In this document: positions 1 through 8,432 of the stretch, one piece after another
Position numbering within the stretch: the first letter of the stretch is position 1
How the letters are laid out: each line of letters begins with the position of its first letter
The notes under the pieces: model-generated
Database searches by the model: none
The model's input: only the letters and a program-made list of their open reading frames with translations
Told to the model about the DNA's origin: nothing
Assembly (NCBI RefSeq): GCF_034377145.1
Contig: NZ_CP139707.1
Span: 1,683,001-1,747,000 of the forward strand
Direction of reading: 5' to 3'
Length of the DNA stretch: 64,000 nucleotides
From: Sulfitobacter sp. OXR-159
GTDB taxonomy: Bacteria; Pseudomonadota; Alphaproteobacteria; Rhodobacterales; Rhodobacteraceae
Position numbers and translations under genes: made by a program

Positions 1-494
1 TTAGGCACCACTTTTCGTCGAAAGAAGACCTGATTACCGCGGCCTATGAGCATCACATGGACCGGCTCACCGACCTGACATCGGCCTTCGCGGAAGGCGA
101 CTGTAGCGCGCCGGTGGCACGGTTGGCGGCTTTCGTCGTCGGCAGCCTGACGCCGCCGGTTGTCGACGCGGGGTCGGTCAGCCTTTGGGCGGGGTTTCTC
201 ACCAAGGTCCATGACGACGCGCAGATGCGCGAAAGTCACAAACGGACCTATTACAATTTCCGCAACCGCCTTGAGGCGCTGATCGCAGCCGTATTGAACG
301 AGGCGGATCAGCCCCCCACAGCACAAGAACTGCACCATTTGGCCATCGCCTGCAACGCCGTGATCGATGGATTGTGGATGGAAGGCGGTGTTCTACCGAG
401 CGCTTTCGCGCCGGATGAGCTTTCAGAAATCGGAATTCGCTCCGTCGGAGCGCTCCTCGGGATAGACCTCACAATAGCAGGGCAACAGACATGA
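1..494 (+). CDS. TetR-family transcriptional regulator (BetI-like), 5' truncated by window edge
   Basis: The reading frame is open from base 3 and its start lies before the window. The visible part begins with HHFSSKEDLI, the usual end of a TetR DNA-binding domain (an HYFxxKxxL motif after the recognition helix). About 150 residues of helical ligand-binding domain follow, of the BetI/TetR_C_6 kind. The last codons overlap the start of the transaminase gene (ATGA at 491-494), so it is probably translated with the arginine-catabolic genes behind it and may sense an intermediate of that pathway. The ligand cannot be read from the sequence. BetI itself is a choline sensor, but no choline genes are visible here. 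Confidence 0.82.
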   Translation, partial: RHHFSSKEDLITAAYEHHMDRLTDLTSAFAEGDCSAPVARLAAFVVGSLTPPVVDAGSVSLWAGFLTKVHDDAQMRESHKRTYYNFRNRLEALIAAVLNEADQPPTAQELHHLAIACNAVIDGLWMEGGVLPSAFAPDELSEIGIRSVGALLGIDLTIAGQQT

Positions 495-1678
495 GAACGA
501 CAGATATCACCCGACGGCTGGCAGGTCTTGGCGGCGCAAAATGGGAAGTGCATCTAAAGGCCCGCGAGCTTGCCGCACAGGGCCGTGATATTATCGAGCT
601 GACCATCGGCGAGCCGGACGTGCCGACCCCCGACGCGCTTATGGATGTCGCGGCCGATGCAATGCGCCGGGGCCGCACTGGTTATTCTGACGGTCGGGGT
701 GAGACAGGTCTGCGCGCTGCATTGGCCGAACGATATTCGCACCGCGCGGGCCGTCGCATCACGCCGGACCAAGCCATGTGTTTTCCCGGCACGCAGACGG
801 CGCTTTATGCCGTGCTGTTGGGCGTGGCCGAGGCGGGGCAGCAGGTTCTGGTCGGCGATCCGATGTATGCCACTTATGAAGGGGTGATCCGCTCCAGCGG
901 TGCCGAGATGGTGCCCGTCCCGCTGCGCCCGGAAAACGGCTTTCGCCTTCATGCGGATGACATCGCCGCAAGGATTACCCCGCAGACCACGGCGATCTTG
1001 CTGACCACGCCGCATAACCCCACCGGCGCGGTCCTGACCCGGGCAGAGATTGACGCGCTTGGTGAACTGGCCATTGCCCATGACCTGTGGATTATCTCTG
1101 ATGAAGTGTACGAAGAACTGATCTTTGACACCTCTGAATTCTGCTCGCCTCTGTGGCGTCCGCAGCTGGCTGACCGCACCATCGTCGTCTCATCGATCTC
1201 AAAATCCCACGCCGCACCGGGCTTTCGCAGCGGTTGGTGCATCGGCCCCGAAGCCTTTACCGAGGCTCTCTTGCCGCTGTCGGAGACCATGCTTTTCGGC
1301 AACCAGCCCTTTATCGCTGACATGACCGAAAAAGCAGTGCGCGAGGGGTCGCCCGTGGCTGAAGGGATGAAGCAACGCTTTGCCGCCCGCGCCGAGCGTT
1401 TGCACCGCCGGCTGTCGCAAGAGAGCCCGTTGAAGGTGCACCAACCGGATGCGGGCATGTTTGCAATGATCGACGTGTCGGCCACCGGAATGCGCGGCAC
1501 CGACTATGCCATGCACCTGCTTGAGCAGGCTGGCGTGGCGGTCATGCCCGGTGCGTCCTTTGGGGAAACGCTCGATGCTTGGGTGCGTGTGGCGCTGACG
1601 ACCGGCGACGCGGCCTTTGATGCGGCCTGTGACCGGATCATCCGGCACGCGGCGCAATTGCAACTGGAAACGGCATGA
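491..1678 (+). CDS. aruH: Pyridoxal-phosphate aminotransferase, probable arginine:pyruvate transaminase (AruH-like)
   Basis: A fold-type I aminotransferase of 395 aa. Features seen: TIGEPDVPTP near residue 38, PHNPTG at 174-179, SDEVYEEL near 203, and the PLP-binding lysine (K238) in SISKSH. The sequence is strongly reminiscent of Pseudomonas aeruginosa AruH (shared GxxAxWxxHxxA start, DPMYxTYEAV-type and AHDLWxISDEVY segments). AruH converts L-arginine and pyruvate to 2-ketoarginine and alanine. The next gene is an AruI-like decarboxylase, which supports the assignment over a generic aspartate aminotransferase. It overlaps both neighbours by 4 bp, so translation is probably coupled. Substrate specificity is an inference; an N-methylated arginine is also possible because a dimethylargininase is in the same operon. 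Confidence 0.82.
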   Translation: MRTTDITRRLAGLGGAKWEVHLKARELAAQGRDIIELTIGEPDVPTPDALMDVAADAMRRGRTGYSDGRGETGLRAALAERYSHRAGRRITPDQAMCFPGTQTALYAVLLGVAEAGQQVLVGDPMYATYEGVIRSSGAEMVPVPLRPENGFRLHADDIAARITPQTTAILLTTPHNPTGAVLTRAEIDALGELAIAHDLWIISDEVYEELIFDTSEFCSPLWRPQLADRTIVVSSISKSHAAPGFRSGWCIGPEAFTEALLPLSETMLFGNQPFIADMTEKAVREGSPVAEGMKQRFAARAERLHRRLSQESPLKVHQPDAGMFAMIDVSATGMRGTDYAMHLLEQAGVAVMPGASFGETLDAWVRVALTTGDAAFDAACDRIIRHAAQLQLETA

Positions 1679-3282
1679 CCAGTGTCGGCGAAGCGCTGGT
1701 CGCCCAGCTTTCACAGCGCGGCGTCGACTGTGTCTTTGGCATCCCCGGGGTGCACACGATCGAGCTTTACCGGGGCTTGGCGGCCTCGGGCATCCGCCAT
1801 GTGACGCCCCGGCACGAACAGGGCGCGGGCTTCATGGCGGATGGCTATGCACGGGTCTCCGGCAAACCCGGTGTTGCCTTTGTCATCACGGGGCCGGGGC
1901 TGACCAACACGCTGACCGCAATGGGCCAAGCCCGCGCGGATTCTGTGCCGATGCTGGTGATCTCTGGCGTCAACACGCTGCCCAGCCTTGGCAAGGGCAG
2001 GGGGCATCTGCACGAGCTACCGGATCAGCGGGCGATGGCACGGACCGTCGCGCTGATCTCCGAGCGGGTTGAGACCGCCGATGAATTGGCCCCCATGCTC
2101 GACCGGGTCTTTGAGCCGTTCCAGTTAGGCCGACCGGGCCCCACACATCTTGAGATACCGCTGGACGTGGCCGGCGCGCCCTATACCGCCGAAGCGCCCT
2201 CTATTTCTGCCACCTCTGTGACCCCCCCGTCTGCCGAGCAAATCTTAGAAGCCGCCGCGATATTGGCGCAGAGCAAGGCGCCTTTGATCCTTGCCGGCGG
2301 CGGGGCTCGAAAAGCCGGGAATGCCCTGCAAACCCTCGCCGAAAAACTAGGCGCGCCGGTGGTGCAAACGGTGAATGCCCGCGGCGTAATGTTCGAGCAT
2401 CCTTTGGGCGTTCCGGCCAGCCCCAGCCTGCAAGCCGTGCGGGCACTGATCGCGCAGTCGGACGTGGTGCTGGCCTTGGGCACCGAATTGGGCCCGACCG
2501 ATTATGATATGTACGCCTCCGGCACCATGCCCGAGTTCCAAAGGCTCATCCGCGTCGATATTTGCGCTGAGCAGCTTTCCCGCCATGCCGCCGAACTGTC
2601 GATCCACGGCGATGCGGCACTCGCAATTGACGCGCTGAATGCCGCGGTCGACGGGGATGCCGCGCCAGACGGGGCAGCGCGGGCGGCCAAGGCCCGCCGC
2701 GAGGCGTTTGAAGAGATCGGCCCGGAGATGCGTGCGGCTTGCGACACCCTCGCTGAACTGCGCGGAGCCGTTCCGGGGGCGATCATCGTCGGCGATTCCA
2801 CCCAGCCAATCTATGCGGGCAACCTTTATTACGATCATGACCGCCCCGGCGGCTGGTTCAACGCCGCCACCGGCTTTGGCGCGCTTGGCTATGGCATCCC
2901 CGCGGCAATCGGGGCGGCGCTCGCGGCACCCGACACGCCGGTGATCTGCATCGCTGGCGATGGCGGCGCGCAGTTCAGCCTGCCGGAACTGATGTGCGCG
3001 GTGCAAGAAAACCTGCCGATTTGCTTCATCATCTGGAACAACCACGGCTATCAAGAAATCGCCACCTCCATGCAGGATGCGGGGGTAAGTGTCGTCGGAT
3101 GTGACCCGGCCCCGCCGGACTTTGCCGCCGTCGCACAATCCTGCGGCTTGCCCTTCTGGCGCTGCGATACGCAAGCCGGCGCCGTTGCAGATGCGCTGCG
3201 CGAGGCCACCGCGACTGGCGGGCCGACGCTTATTGAAATTCAGGCACAGCCAACCCCCGCGCCAGCAAACAAGAGAGCATGA
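1675..3282 (+). CDS. aruI: Thiamine-diphosphate enzyme, probable 5-guanidino-2-oxopentanoate decarboxylase (AruI-like)
   Basis: A three-domain TPP enzyme of 535 aa in the acetolactate synthase superfamily. The N-terminal PYR domain carries the catalytic glutamate (E48 in PRHEQGAGFMADGYAR). A central domain follows, then a C-terminal PP domain with the GDGGAQFS...NN metal/TPP motif near residue 423. It is annotated AruI-like because it directly follows an AruH-like transaminase and contains GKGRGHLHELPDQ, which I associate with AruI proteins. AruI decarboxylates 2-ketoarginine to 4-guanidinobutyraldehyde. A true acetolactate synthase is unlikely, since no IlvN small subunit or other branched-chain genes are present. 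The stop is followed after 1 bp by the DDAH start. Confidence 0.78.
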   Translation: MTSVGEALVAQLSQRGVDCVFGIPGVHTIELYRGLAASGIRHVTPRHEQGAGFMADGYARVSGKPGVAFVITGPGLTNTLTAMGQARADSVPMLVISGVNTLPSLGKGRGHLHELPDQRAMARTVALISERVETADELAPMLDRVFEPFQLGRPGPTHLEIPLDVAGAPYTAEAPSISATSVTPPSAEQILEAAAILAQSKAPLILAGGGARKAGNALQTLAEKLGAPVVQTVNARGVMFEHPLGVPASPSLQAVRALIAQSDVVLALGTELGPTDYDMYASGTMPEFQRLIRVDICAEQLSRHAAELSIHGDAALAIDALNAAVDGDAAPDGAARAAKARREAFEEIGPEMRAACDTLAELRGAVPGAIIVGDSTQPIYAGNLYYDHDRPGGWFNAATGFGALGYGIPAAIGAALAAPDTPVICIAGDGGAQFSLPELMCAVQENLPICFIIWNNHGYQEIATSMQDAGVSVVGCDPAPPDFAAVAQSCGLPFWRCDTQAGAVADALREATATGGPTLIEIQAQPTPAPANKRA

Positions 3283-3283
3283 C

Positions 3284-4066
3284 ATGACAGACCCTACCTA
3301 TGAATTCACCCACGCCGTCACCCGCCGCCCCGCCGCCAGCATCGTCGATGGTCTGCGCGCCGAGGACATCGGCACCCCCGATCTTGCGCAGATGGAAAAG
3401 GCCCATGCGCATTACGTTGCCACATTGAAAGAAACCGGCGCTGAGGTGATCGAACTGCCCGCGCTGGACGCCTTTCCCGATTCCGTCTTTGTTGAGGATA
3501 CCGCGCTTTGTTTGCCAAAGGGGGCCGTTCTGATGCGCCCCGGCGCACCGAGCCGCATGGGAGAGGTGGCCGAAATGGCATCGACCCTGAGCACCCTTTA
3601 CAGTGACCTGCGCCAGATTGAAGGCCCCGGCCATATCGAAGGAGGCGACATTCTGGTCACCGGGCGCGAGATCTTGGTGGGCCGATCAGACCGTACCGAT
3701 GCCGAAGGCGTGGCCGAGCTCACGCAGATCGTCTCGGACTGGGGCCATAGCCTCCGCGAGGTCTTTACACCGCCCGGCGTGCTGCATTTCAAGACCGATT
3801 GCTCGTTGCTCGACGGGGACACCATCCTCAGCACCAAACGGCTCGACGCTTCTGGCTGTTTCGAAGGTTACCGCGTGCTGCACACCGCCGAGGGCGAAGA
3901 GGCCGCCGCCAATAGCATCCGGTTTAACCAATATGTGCTCTGTCCTGCGGGCTTCCCCCGCACCGCGGAAATGTTGACGAAGGCAGGCTTTGAAGTGGTC
4001 GAGATCAGTAATGCGGAATGCGCCAAACTGGACGGCGGCATGTCGTGCCTGTCGCTAAGGTTCTGA
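3284..4066 (+). CDS. ddaH: N(G),N(G)-dimethylarginine dimethylaminohydrolase (DDAH)
   Basis: A 260-aa amidinotransferase-fold enzyme that hydrolyses N-methylated arginines to citrulline and (di)methylamine. Family motifs seen: FVEDTAL near 69, HIEGGDIL at 117-124, the catalytic His168 in GVLHFKT, and the nucleophile Cys255 in GGMSCLS close to the C-terminus. This is the same layout as Pseudomonas DDAH (His162/Cys249). The start ATG at 3284 lies one base past the aruI stop, with an AAGAGAG ribosome-binding site inside aruI. A longer upstream reading in this frame overlaps aruI and is not needed. Being last in the operon suggests that protein-derived methylarginines are fed in beside free arginine. 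Confidence 0.9.
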   Translation: MTDPTYEFTHAVTRRPAASIVDGLRAEDIGTPDLAQMEKAHAHYVATLKETGAEVIELPALDAFPDSVFVEDTALCLPKGAVLMRPGAPSRMGEVAEMASTLSTLYSDLRQIEGPGHIEGGDILVTGREILVGRSDRTDAEGVAELTQIVSDWGHSLREVFTPPGVLHFKTDCSLLDGDTILSTKRLDASGCFEGYRVLHTAEGEEAAANSIRFNQYVLCPAGFPRTAEMLTKAGFEVVEISNAECAKLDGGMSCLSLRF

Positions 4067-4151
4067 TACTGAGGGTCGCTTGGAAGGTTTGATCCCCTTG
4101 CATGAGTGCAGCGTTCTGCGGTCACGAATACCTTCGTCTGGAGGGGGCAAA

Positions 4152-4206
4152 GGTCAAACCGCCTCCGCCATGTTCTTTCGGCGATATGAGTTGATGCGGT
4201 TTGACC
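4152..4206. repeat. Perfect 11-bp inverted repeat in a 320-bp intergenic region
   Basis: GGTCAAACCGC at 4152-4162 is matched by its exact reverse complement at 4196-4206, with a 33-base loop that has a smaller internal CGCC/GGCG pairing. The region 4067-4386 otherwise shows no convincing gene. The hairpin is not followed by a T-run, so it is a weak terminator candidate. It could be a remnant of a small mobile repeat or an RNA structure. Confidence 0.5.
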
Positions 4207-4386
4207 GCCCTGCAGTCGACTGCTTCTGACCTTGAGAGCCTGTGCGGAGTGCGCACCGCGCAGGCGCCTTGCGTCCCCATTGTCCTGCGTTTCGATAAAC
4301 TCAATCCGGTTTCGGCCCGGTTTATACAGTCCGGCAAACTGATACTTCCTGTCCAACAACGAAATTCGGAAAGAAGGACAATCGGA

Positions 4387-5382
4387 ATGAAAGCCATCGG
4401 CTATAACACCACCGGCGCGGCAGAGGTTTTGGAGGCGTTGGAAATCGACCGACCCACGCCGGGGCCGGGCGATCTTTTGGTTGAGGTAAAGGGCATCTCT
4501 GTCAATCCGGTGGATGTGAAGCTGCGCGCGCTTTCCGCCCCCGATGGCGGCCCAAAGGTCTTGGGGTTCGACGCGGCGGGTGTGGTCGTCGACTTGGGCT
4601 CAGAGGTTACGGATTTCGCCATCGGGGATGCGGTGTTCTATGCCGGGGATGTGACCCGTGCAGGCACCAACGCCGCTTTTCATGCGGTTGATGCCCGGAT
4701 CGTGGGGCGAAAGCCGGAATCGCTCGATTTCGTTGAAGCCGCCAGTCTGCCGCTGACCGCGATCACCGCATGGGAAATGCTGTTCGATGCTTTCCGGCTG
4801 ACGGAAGGGGCCGGTAAGGGGCAGGCGCTTTTGGTGATTGGCGGGGCCGGGGGCGTGGGGTCGATCCTTATCCAATTGGCCAAGGCGCTGACCGGATTGA
4901 CCGTGATCGCCACTGCGTCGCGTCCGGAAACCCAAGACTGGGGGCGCAAGATGGGGGCGGATCATGTGGTGGATCACCGGAGTGATCTGGCGGCGCAGCT
5001 TGCCGATCTCAACCTCGCGCCCAGCTACGTTGCCGCGCTGACGGCCACGGACATGCATTGGCCAGCCATCATCGAAGCCATTGCCCCACGCGGCCAGATC
5101 GCATTGATCGACGACCCCGAAACGCTGGACATGAAAGCGGCGAAACCCAAAGCTTTGAGCGTGCATTGGGAGTTTATGTTCACAAGGTCGATGTTCCAAA
5201 CCGAAGACATGACCGCGCAGCGCGACCTGTTGAACCGGGTCGCGCAGATGATCGACGCGGGCAGGTTGCAATCTACCGTGACCGAACATGGGGGCGTGAT
5301 AAATGTAGAGAACCTTCGCGCCGCCCATCTGCGGCAAGAAAGCGGGCGGGTGATCGGCAAGCAGGTTTTGGGCGGTTGGTGA
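4387..5382 (+). CDS. Zinc-binding-type alcohol dehydrogenase / quinone oxidoreductase family (MDR)
   Basis: A medium-chain dehydrogenase/reductase of 331 aa. The N-terminal GroES-like domain has GFDAAGVV near residue 60. The Rossmann domain has the nucleotide-binding GGAGGVGS near 155-162. The zinc-ligating cysteines of classical ADHs are absent, which fits the quinone oxidoreductase branch despite the family name. The ATG at 4387 is chosen because AGAAGGA precedes it by 9 bases and the fold begins there; the frame is open further upstream but without homologous sequence. The physiological substrate is unknown. A short-chain dehydrogenase follows 64 bp later and may be co-transcribed. Confidence 0.85.
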   Translation: MKAIGYNTTGAAEVLEALEIDRPTPGPGDLLVEVKGISVNPVDVKLRALSAPDGGPKVLGFDAAGVVVDLGSEVTDFAIGDAVFYAGDVTRAGTNAAFHAVDARIVGRKPESLDFVEAASLPLTAITAWEMLFDAFRLTEGAGKGQALLVIGGAGGVGSILIQLAKALTGLTVIATASRPETQDWGRKMGADHVVDHRSDLAAQLADLNLAPSYVAALTATDMHWPAIIEAIAPRGQIALIDDPETLDMKAAKPKALSVHWEFMFTRSMFQTEDMTAQRDLLNRVAQMIDAGRLQSTVTEHGGVINVENLRAAHLRQESGRVIGKQVLGGW

Positions 5383-5446
5383 TCACCCGACCGCCGCATG
5401 CCGCGCCATCGCAGAGACGCGCAGAGACCTCGATAAGGAGAGAGCC

Positions 5447-6241
5447 ATGACAAAGACCATCCTCATCACCGGCGCGACTGACGGCATCGGTCTGCTGACG
5501 GCAAAGAAACTTAGCGGGCAGGGGCACACCGTGCTGCTGCACGGGCGCAGCGCCGAAAAATTAAGCGCATCGGCGGCAGAGGTGGGCGGCACCCCCCAGA
5601 CCTACCGCGCAGATCTGTCGCAGTTGGATGAGGTCGCGGCATTGGCAGAGGCGCTGCGCATCGATCACAGCCAGATCGACGTGGTGATCAACAACGCAGG
5701 TGTCCTGAAACTGCCCGATCCGCGCACCGAAGCGGGGCTAGACGCGCGTTTTGTGGTCAACACATTAGCGCCCTATCTGCTGGTTCAACTCTTGCTGCCG
5801 GTACTGCCCAAAGCGGGCCGGGTGGTGAACCTTTCCTCTGCCGCGCAGGCACCGGTGGATGTGGCCGCTCTTCGGGGCAACGGCACCTTGGACGATATGG
5901 CGGCCTATGCGCAGAGCAAATTGGCGATCACGATCTGGACGCAAGAAATGGCCCGCGCACATCAGGATGGCCCGCTCTTCATCGCGGTGAATCCCGGGTC
6001 GCTGTTGGCGTCCAAAATGGTTAAGGAAGGCTTTGGCGTTGCTGGAAATGACCTGAGCATCGGTGCCGACATCCTTTGCCGTGCCGCGCTTTCGGAAGAT
6101 TTCTCAAAGGCTTCGGGAAAGTATTTCGACAATGATAGGGGCGGCTTTAATGAACCGCATAGCGCCGCAGCGGACGCCGACCATGTCGCGGCGGTTATGG
6201 CCGCGATCCAAGAGCTCGTGAGCCAGAACCGGGCGGACTAG
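5447..6241 (+). CDS. Short-chain dehydrogenase/reductase (SDR) family oxidoreductase
   Basis: A classical-length SDR of 264 aa. It has the cofactor motif TGATDGIG at residues 8-15, NNAG near 83-86, an active-site serine in NLSSAAQ, and the catalytic YxxxK in YAQSK. An AAGGAGAG ribosome-binding site stands 5 bases before the ATG. It resembles the SDRs often listed as retinol dehydrogenase-like in proteobacteria. The substrate cannot be told from the sequence. It runs convergently toward the one-carbon genes, with two hairpins between. Confidence 0.88.
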   Translation: MTKTILITGATDGIGLLTAKKLSGQGHTVLLHGRSAEKLSASAAEVGGTPQTYRADLSQLDEVAALAEALRIDHSQIDVVINNAGVLKLPDPRTEAGLDARFVVNTLAPYLLVQLLLPVLPKAGRVVNLSSAAQAPVDVAALRGNGTLDDMAAYAQSKLAITIWTQEMARAHQDGPLFIAVNPGSLLASKMVKEGFGVAGNDLSIGADILCRAALSEDFSKASGKYFDNDRGGFNEPHSAAADADHVAAVMAAIQELVSQNRAD

Positions 6242-6299
6242 CTTTTGCAGGGGCCGGCGCCGTCGGGATGGCGCCAGATTTCCGCTGTTTACCTATCTG

Positions 6300-6325
6300 A
6301 AAAAAACGGCTCTCCGTGGAGGCCG
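6300..6325 (-). terminator. Rho-independent terminator of the one-carbon operon
   Basis: Read on the minus strand, a CGGC..GCCG hairpin with a CTC/GAG inner stem is followed directly by seven T residues (the A-run at 6300-6306 on the plus strand). It lies past the stop of the methyltransferase gene, behind a second hairpin. Confidence 0.65.
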
Positions 6326-6331
6326 ACAACA

Positions 6332-6365
6332 AAAGGCCCCGTGCAGCGATGCTGGCGGGGCCTTT
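6332..6365. terminator. Bidirectional terminator hairpin between convergent genes
   Basis: AAAGGCCCC at 6332-6340 pairs perfectly with GGGGCCTTT at 6357-6365 across a 16-base loop. It stands between the convergent SDR and methyltransferase genes and can serve both strands; the minus strand has a short T-run after it. Confidence 0.7.
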
Positions 6366-6382
6366 CATCGTTCCGAGAGGGC

Positions 6383-7462
6383 TCAGCGGCGGCGGCGGCC
6401 GCCGGTGCGGCCCGCGCGGCCTCGGCCTTCTTGACCGGCCTTGGGGGCGACCTTGTTGAACTCGATCCATGCGCTGCCATGCGGGTCACGGTCAAAGAGG
6501 AAGTTGGCGGCGCGGATGGCCTCCATCTCCTTGCCCGGACGGGGCTTGGTCGATCCCAGATTGAAGAGCGTCACGAAGGTCTCGTCATCCATCTCTTCGG
6601 GCAGGATAATGCCCGCGGCGGCCATCTCGGCGCGCTTTTCGGCGATCTTGACGGCGTTGAGCGGCACGGCCACCGGGTTCATGATCGCGCTTGTCATGCC
6701 AGCACCCATCGCCATCGGCAGGAAGGCGTTGTTGATCCCGTGGCGGTTGGGCAGACCAAAAGAAATGTTCGACGCACCGCAGGTGGTGTTCACGCCCAAT
6801 TCCTCACGCAGGCGGCGCACAAGGGTAAAGACCTGATGGCCCGCTGTTGCCATTGCGCCGATTGGCATGACCAGCGGATCGACCACGATATCATGCGCCG
6901 GGATGCCGAAATCTGCAGCGCGTTCGACGATCTTTTTCGCCACGGCGAAACGCACATCCGGGTCTTCGGAAATGCCGGTGTCGTCGTTGGAGATCGCCAC
7001 CACGGGCACGTTGTATTTCTTGACCAGCGGTAGCACGAGCTCAAGCCGCTCTTCTTCGCCGGTCACCGAGTTCAACAGCGGGCGGCCTTCGCAGGCTTGC
7101 AAGCCTGCCTCGAGCGCGCCGGGGACCGAACTGTCGATACAGATCGGCGCGTCGACGGCATTTTGCACCACTTTGATCAGTTCCGGCATCAGCATCGGCT
7201 CGACAAAGTTGTTGTCAGCATAGCGCGGGTCTTCGGCCATCTTGTTGGAAAAAACGGCGCCCGAGTTCACATCCAGCACCGTGGCACCGGCGGCGACCTG
7301 TGCGATGGCATCGGCCTCGACCCGCGAAAAATCGCCTTGCTCAAGCTCTTGGCTGAGAATTTTGCGGCCCGTGGGGTTGATCCGCTCTCCAATCACGCAA
7401 AACGGCTCGTCAAAGCCGATGACGGCGGTCTTGGTCTTGGATTCGATGACGGTTCTGGTCAT
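6383..7462 (-). CDS. Methyltetrahydrofolate:corrinoid methyltransferase (pterin-binding enzyme)
   Basis: A 359-aa protein made of a pterin-binding TIM barrel. Motifs seen: IGERINPTGRK near residue 24, VLDVNSGAVF near 62, and a substrate loop with CGASNISFGLPNR. These are as in MtgA, AcsE and the methyl-THF domain of MetH. It moves methyl groups between methyl-THF and a corrinoid protein. The start at 7462 has an AAGGAAG site 6 bases upstream; the frame runs further up but into the previous gene. The C-terminus ends in an Arg/Gly-rich basic tail. From memory, Phaeobacter uses such a protein as the pterin-binding part of a split methionine synthase; glycine-betaine or methylamine breakdown is the other option. 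No corrinoid or homocysteine-methyltransferase subunit is in the window. Confidence 0.85.
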   Translation of the reverse strand: MTRTVIESKTKTAVIGFDEPFCVIGERINPTGRKILSQELEQGDFSRVEADAIAQVAAGATVLDVNSGAVFSNKMAEDPRYADNNFVEPMLMPELIKVVQNAVDAPICIDSSVPGALEAGLQACEGRPLLNSVTGEEERLELVLPLVKKYNVPVVAISNDDTGISEDPDVRFAVAKKIVERAADFGIPAHDIVVDPLVMPIGAMATAGHQVFTLVRRLREELGVNTTCGASNISFGLPNRHGINNAFLPMAMGAGMTSAIMNPVAVPLNAVKIAEKRAEMAAAGIILPEEMDDETFVTLFNLGSTKPRPGKEMEAIRAANFLFDRDPHGSAWIEFNKVAPKAGQEGRGRAGRTGGRRRR

Positions 7463-7472
7463 GTAACTTCCT

Positions 7473-8402
7473 TTAGGATGCGTTGGCGGGCACCCCAGAG
7501 GCGCCGCCATTATCTTGGACCCATGTGGCGCTGGTCTTGATCCCGCCCAGCGGGAACAGATGCACATGGGTGATGTTAAAATCCGGGTGGGCCGCTTTGT
7601 AGGTGGCCAATTCACTGATCACATCTGCTGGCTCATAGGGCAACAGCAGCTTGGTGACATCCATCGCGCGCTTCTGCAGTACCTTCAGCGAAGGACCGAC
7701 ACCGCAGGCGATGGCGAATTTAATGAGGGTTTGCAGTTTCGCAGGGCCCGCGATGCCGATGTGAATAGGCAGGGTGATGCCAGCGGCTTTCAGACTGTCG
7801 GCCCATTCGATGATCGGCTGCGCCTCAAAGGCGAACTGCGTGGCGATTGCCATTTCTGCATCGGTGCGGGTCTGGAAGTCGTTCTTCCATTTCAGCGCGG
7901 CATCGACGTTTAGGCGGCCTCCGTCGGCGTCGATGTCGCGGTTGCCCTCGGGGTGGCCAGCGACATGCAGACGGGTAAAGCCAGCCTCATCGAATAGTCC
8001 CGTTTCCATCAGCTGCATGCTGTCAGTAAAGTCGCCCACGGGCGCGGTGACACCGCCCGCAAGCAGCAACGCTTGGCGCACATCGGCTTCGCCCTGATAG
8101 CGGGCGATCCAGTCGGCGAGCGTGGCGCGGTCCTTGATGATGCGGGCCGGGAAATGCGGCATGACCTTGAAGCCATCGGCGTTCAGCCGCGCGGCGGTGG
8201 CGACCATATCCTCAATCGGGGTGCCGTCGATATGGGCGATATAGACACGGGTGCCCTCTGGCAGCAGGGCGCGGAAATCTTCGACCTTCTCGGCGGTGCG
8301 GGGCATCACCTCGATCGAATAATCTTTCAACAGCGCCTCGACTTCGGCCACCGGCGCCTGCGGGGCCGGTGTTTCCTTCTTGCGGAAGTTCAAAAGTGCC
8401 AT
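7473..8402 (-). CDS. Methylenetetrahydrofolate reductase (MetF-type)
   Basis: A 309-aa MTHFR-family TIM-barrel flavoprotein. Recognisable stretches are YIAHIDGTP, LLLAGGVTAPVGDF, HVAGHPEGN and IHIGIAGPAK. The family interconverts 5,10-methylene-THF and 5-methyl-THF. The start at 8402 is chosen over an ATG 18 bases further out because AAGGA stands 7 bases before it. The methyltransferase begins 10 bp after its stop, so the two enzymes handle the same methyl-THF pool. Whether the flow is toward methionine synthesis or toward oxidation of methyl groups cannot be read from the sequence. Confidence 0.87.
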   Translation of the reverse strand: MALLNFRKKETPAPQAPVAEVEALLKDYSIEVMPRTAEKVEDFRALLPEGTRVYIAHIDGTPIEDMVATAARLNADGFKVMPHFPARIIKDRATLADWIARYQGEADVRQALLLAGGVTAPVGDFTDSMQLMETGLFDEAGFTRLHVAGHPEGNRDIDADGGRLNVDAALKWKNDFQTRTDAEMAIATQFAFEAQPIIEWADSLKAAGITLPIHIGIAGPAKLQTLIKFAIACGVGPSLKVLQKRAMDVTKLLLPYEPADVISELATYKAAHPDFNITHVHLFPLGGIKTSATWVQDNGGASGVPANAS

Positions 8403-8432
8403 GAGCGTGTCCTTGATCATAGGGCTGGCAGG

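Noticed and set aside
1675..3282. Acetolactate synthase (ilvB) for the TPP enzyme
   Set aside because: No IlvN subunit or branched-chain genes, and it overlaps an AruH-like transaminase; AruI-type decarboxylase fits better.
3089..3283. Upstream extension of the DDAH frame
   Set aside because: It lies wholly within aruI and codes for no family sequence; the start at 3284 is correct by motif and length.
2347..3285. Minus-strand frame of 312 codons over aruI
   Set aside because: Antisense to a TPP enzyme with intact motifs; composition is Arg/Gly-rich shadow sequence.
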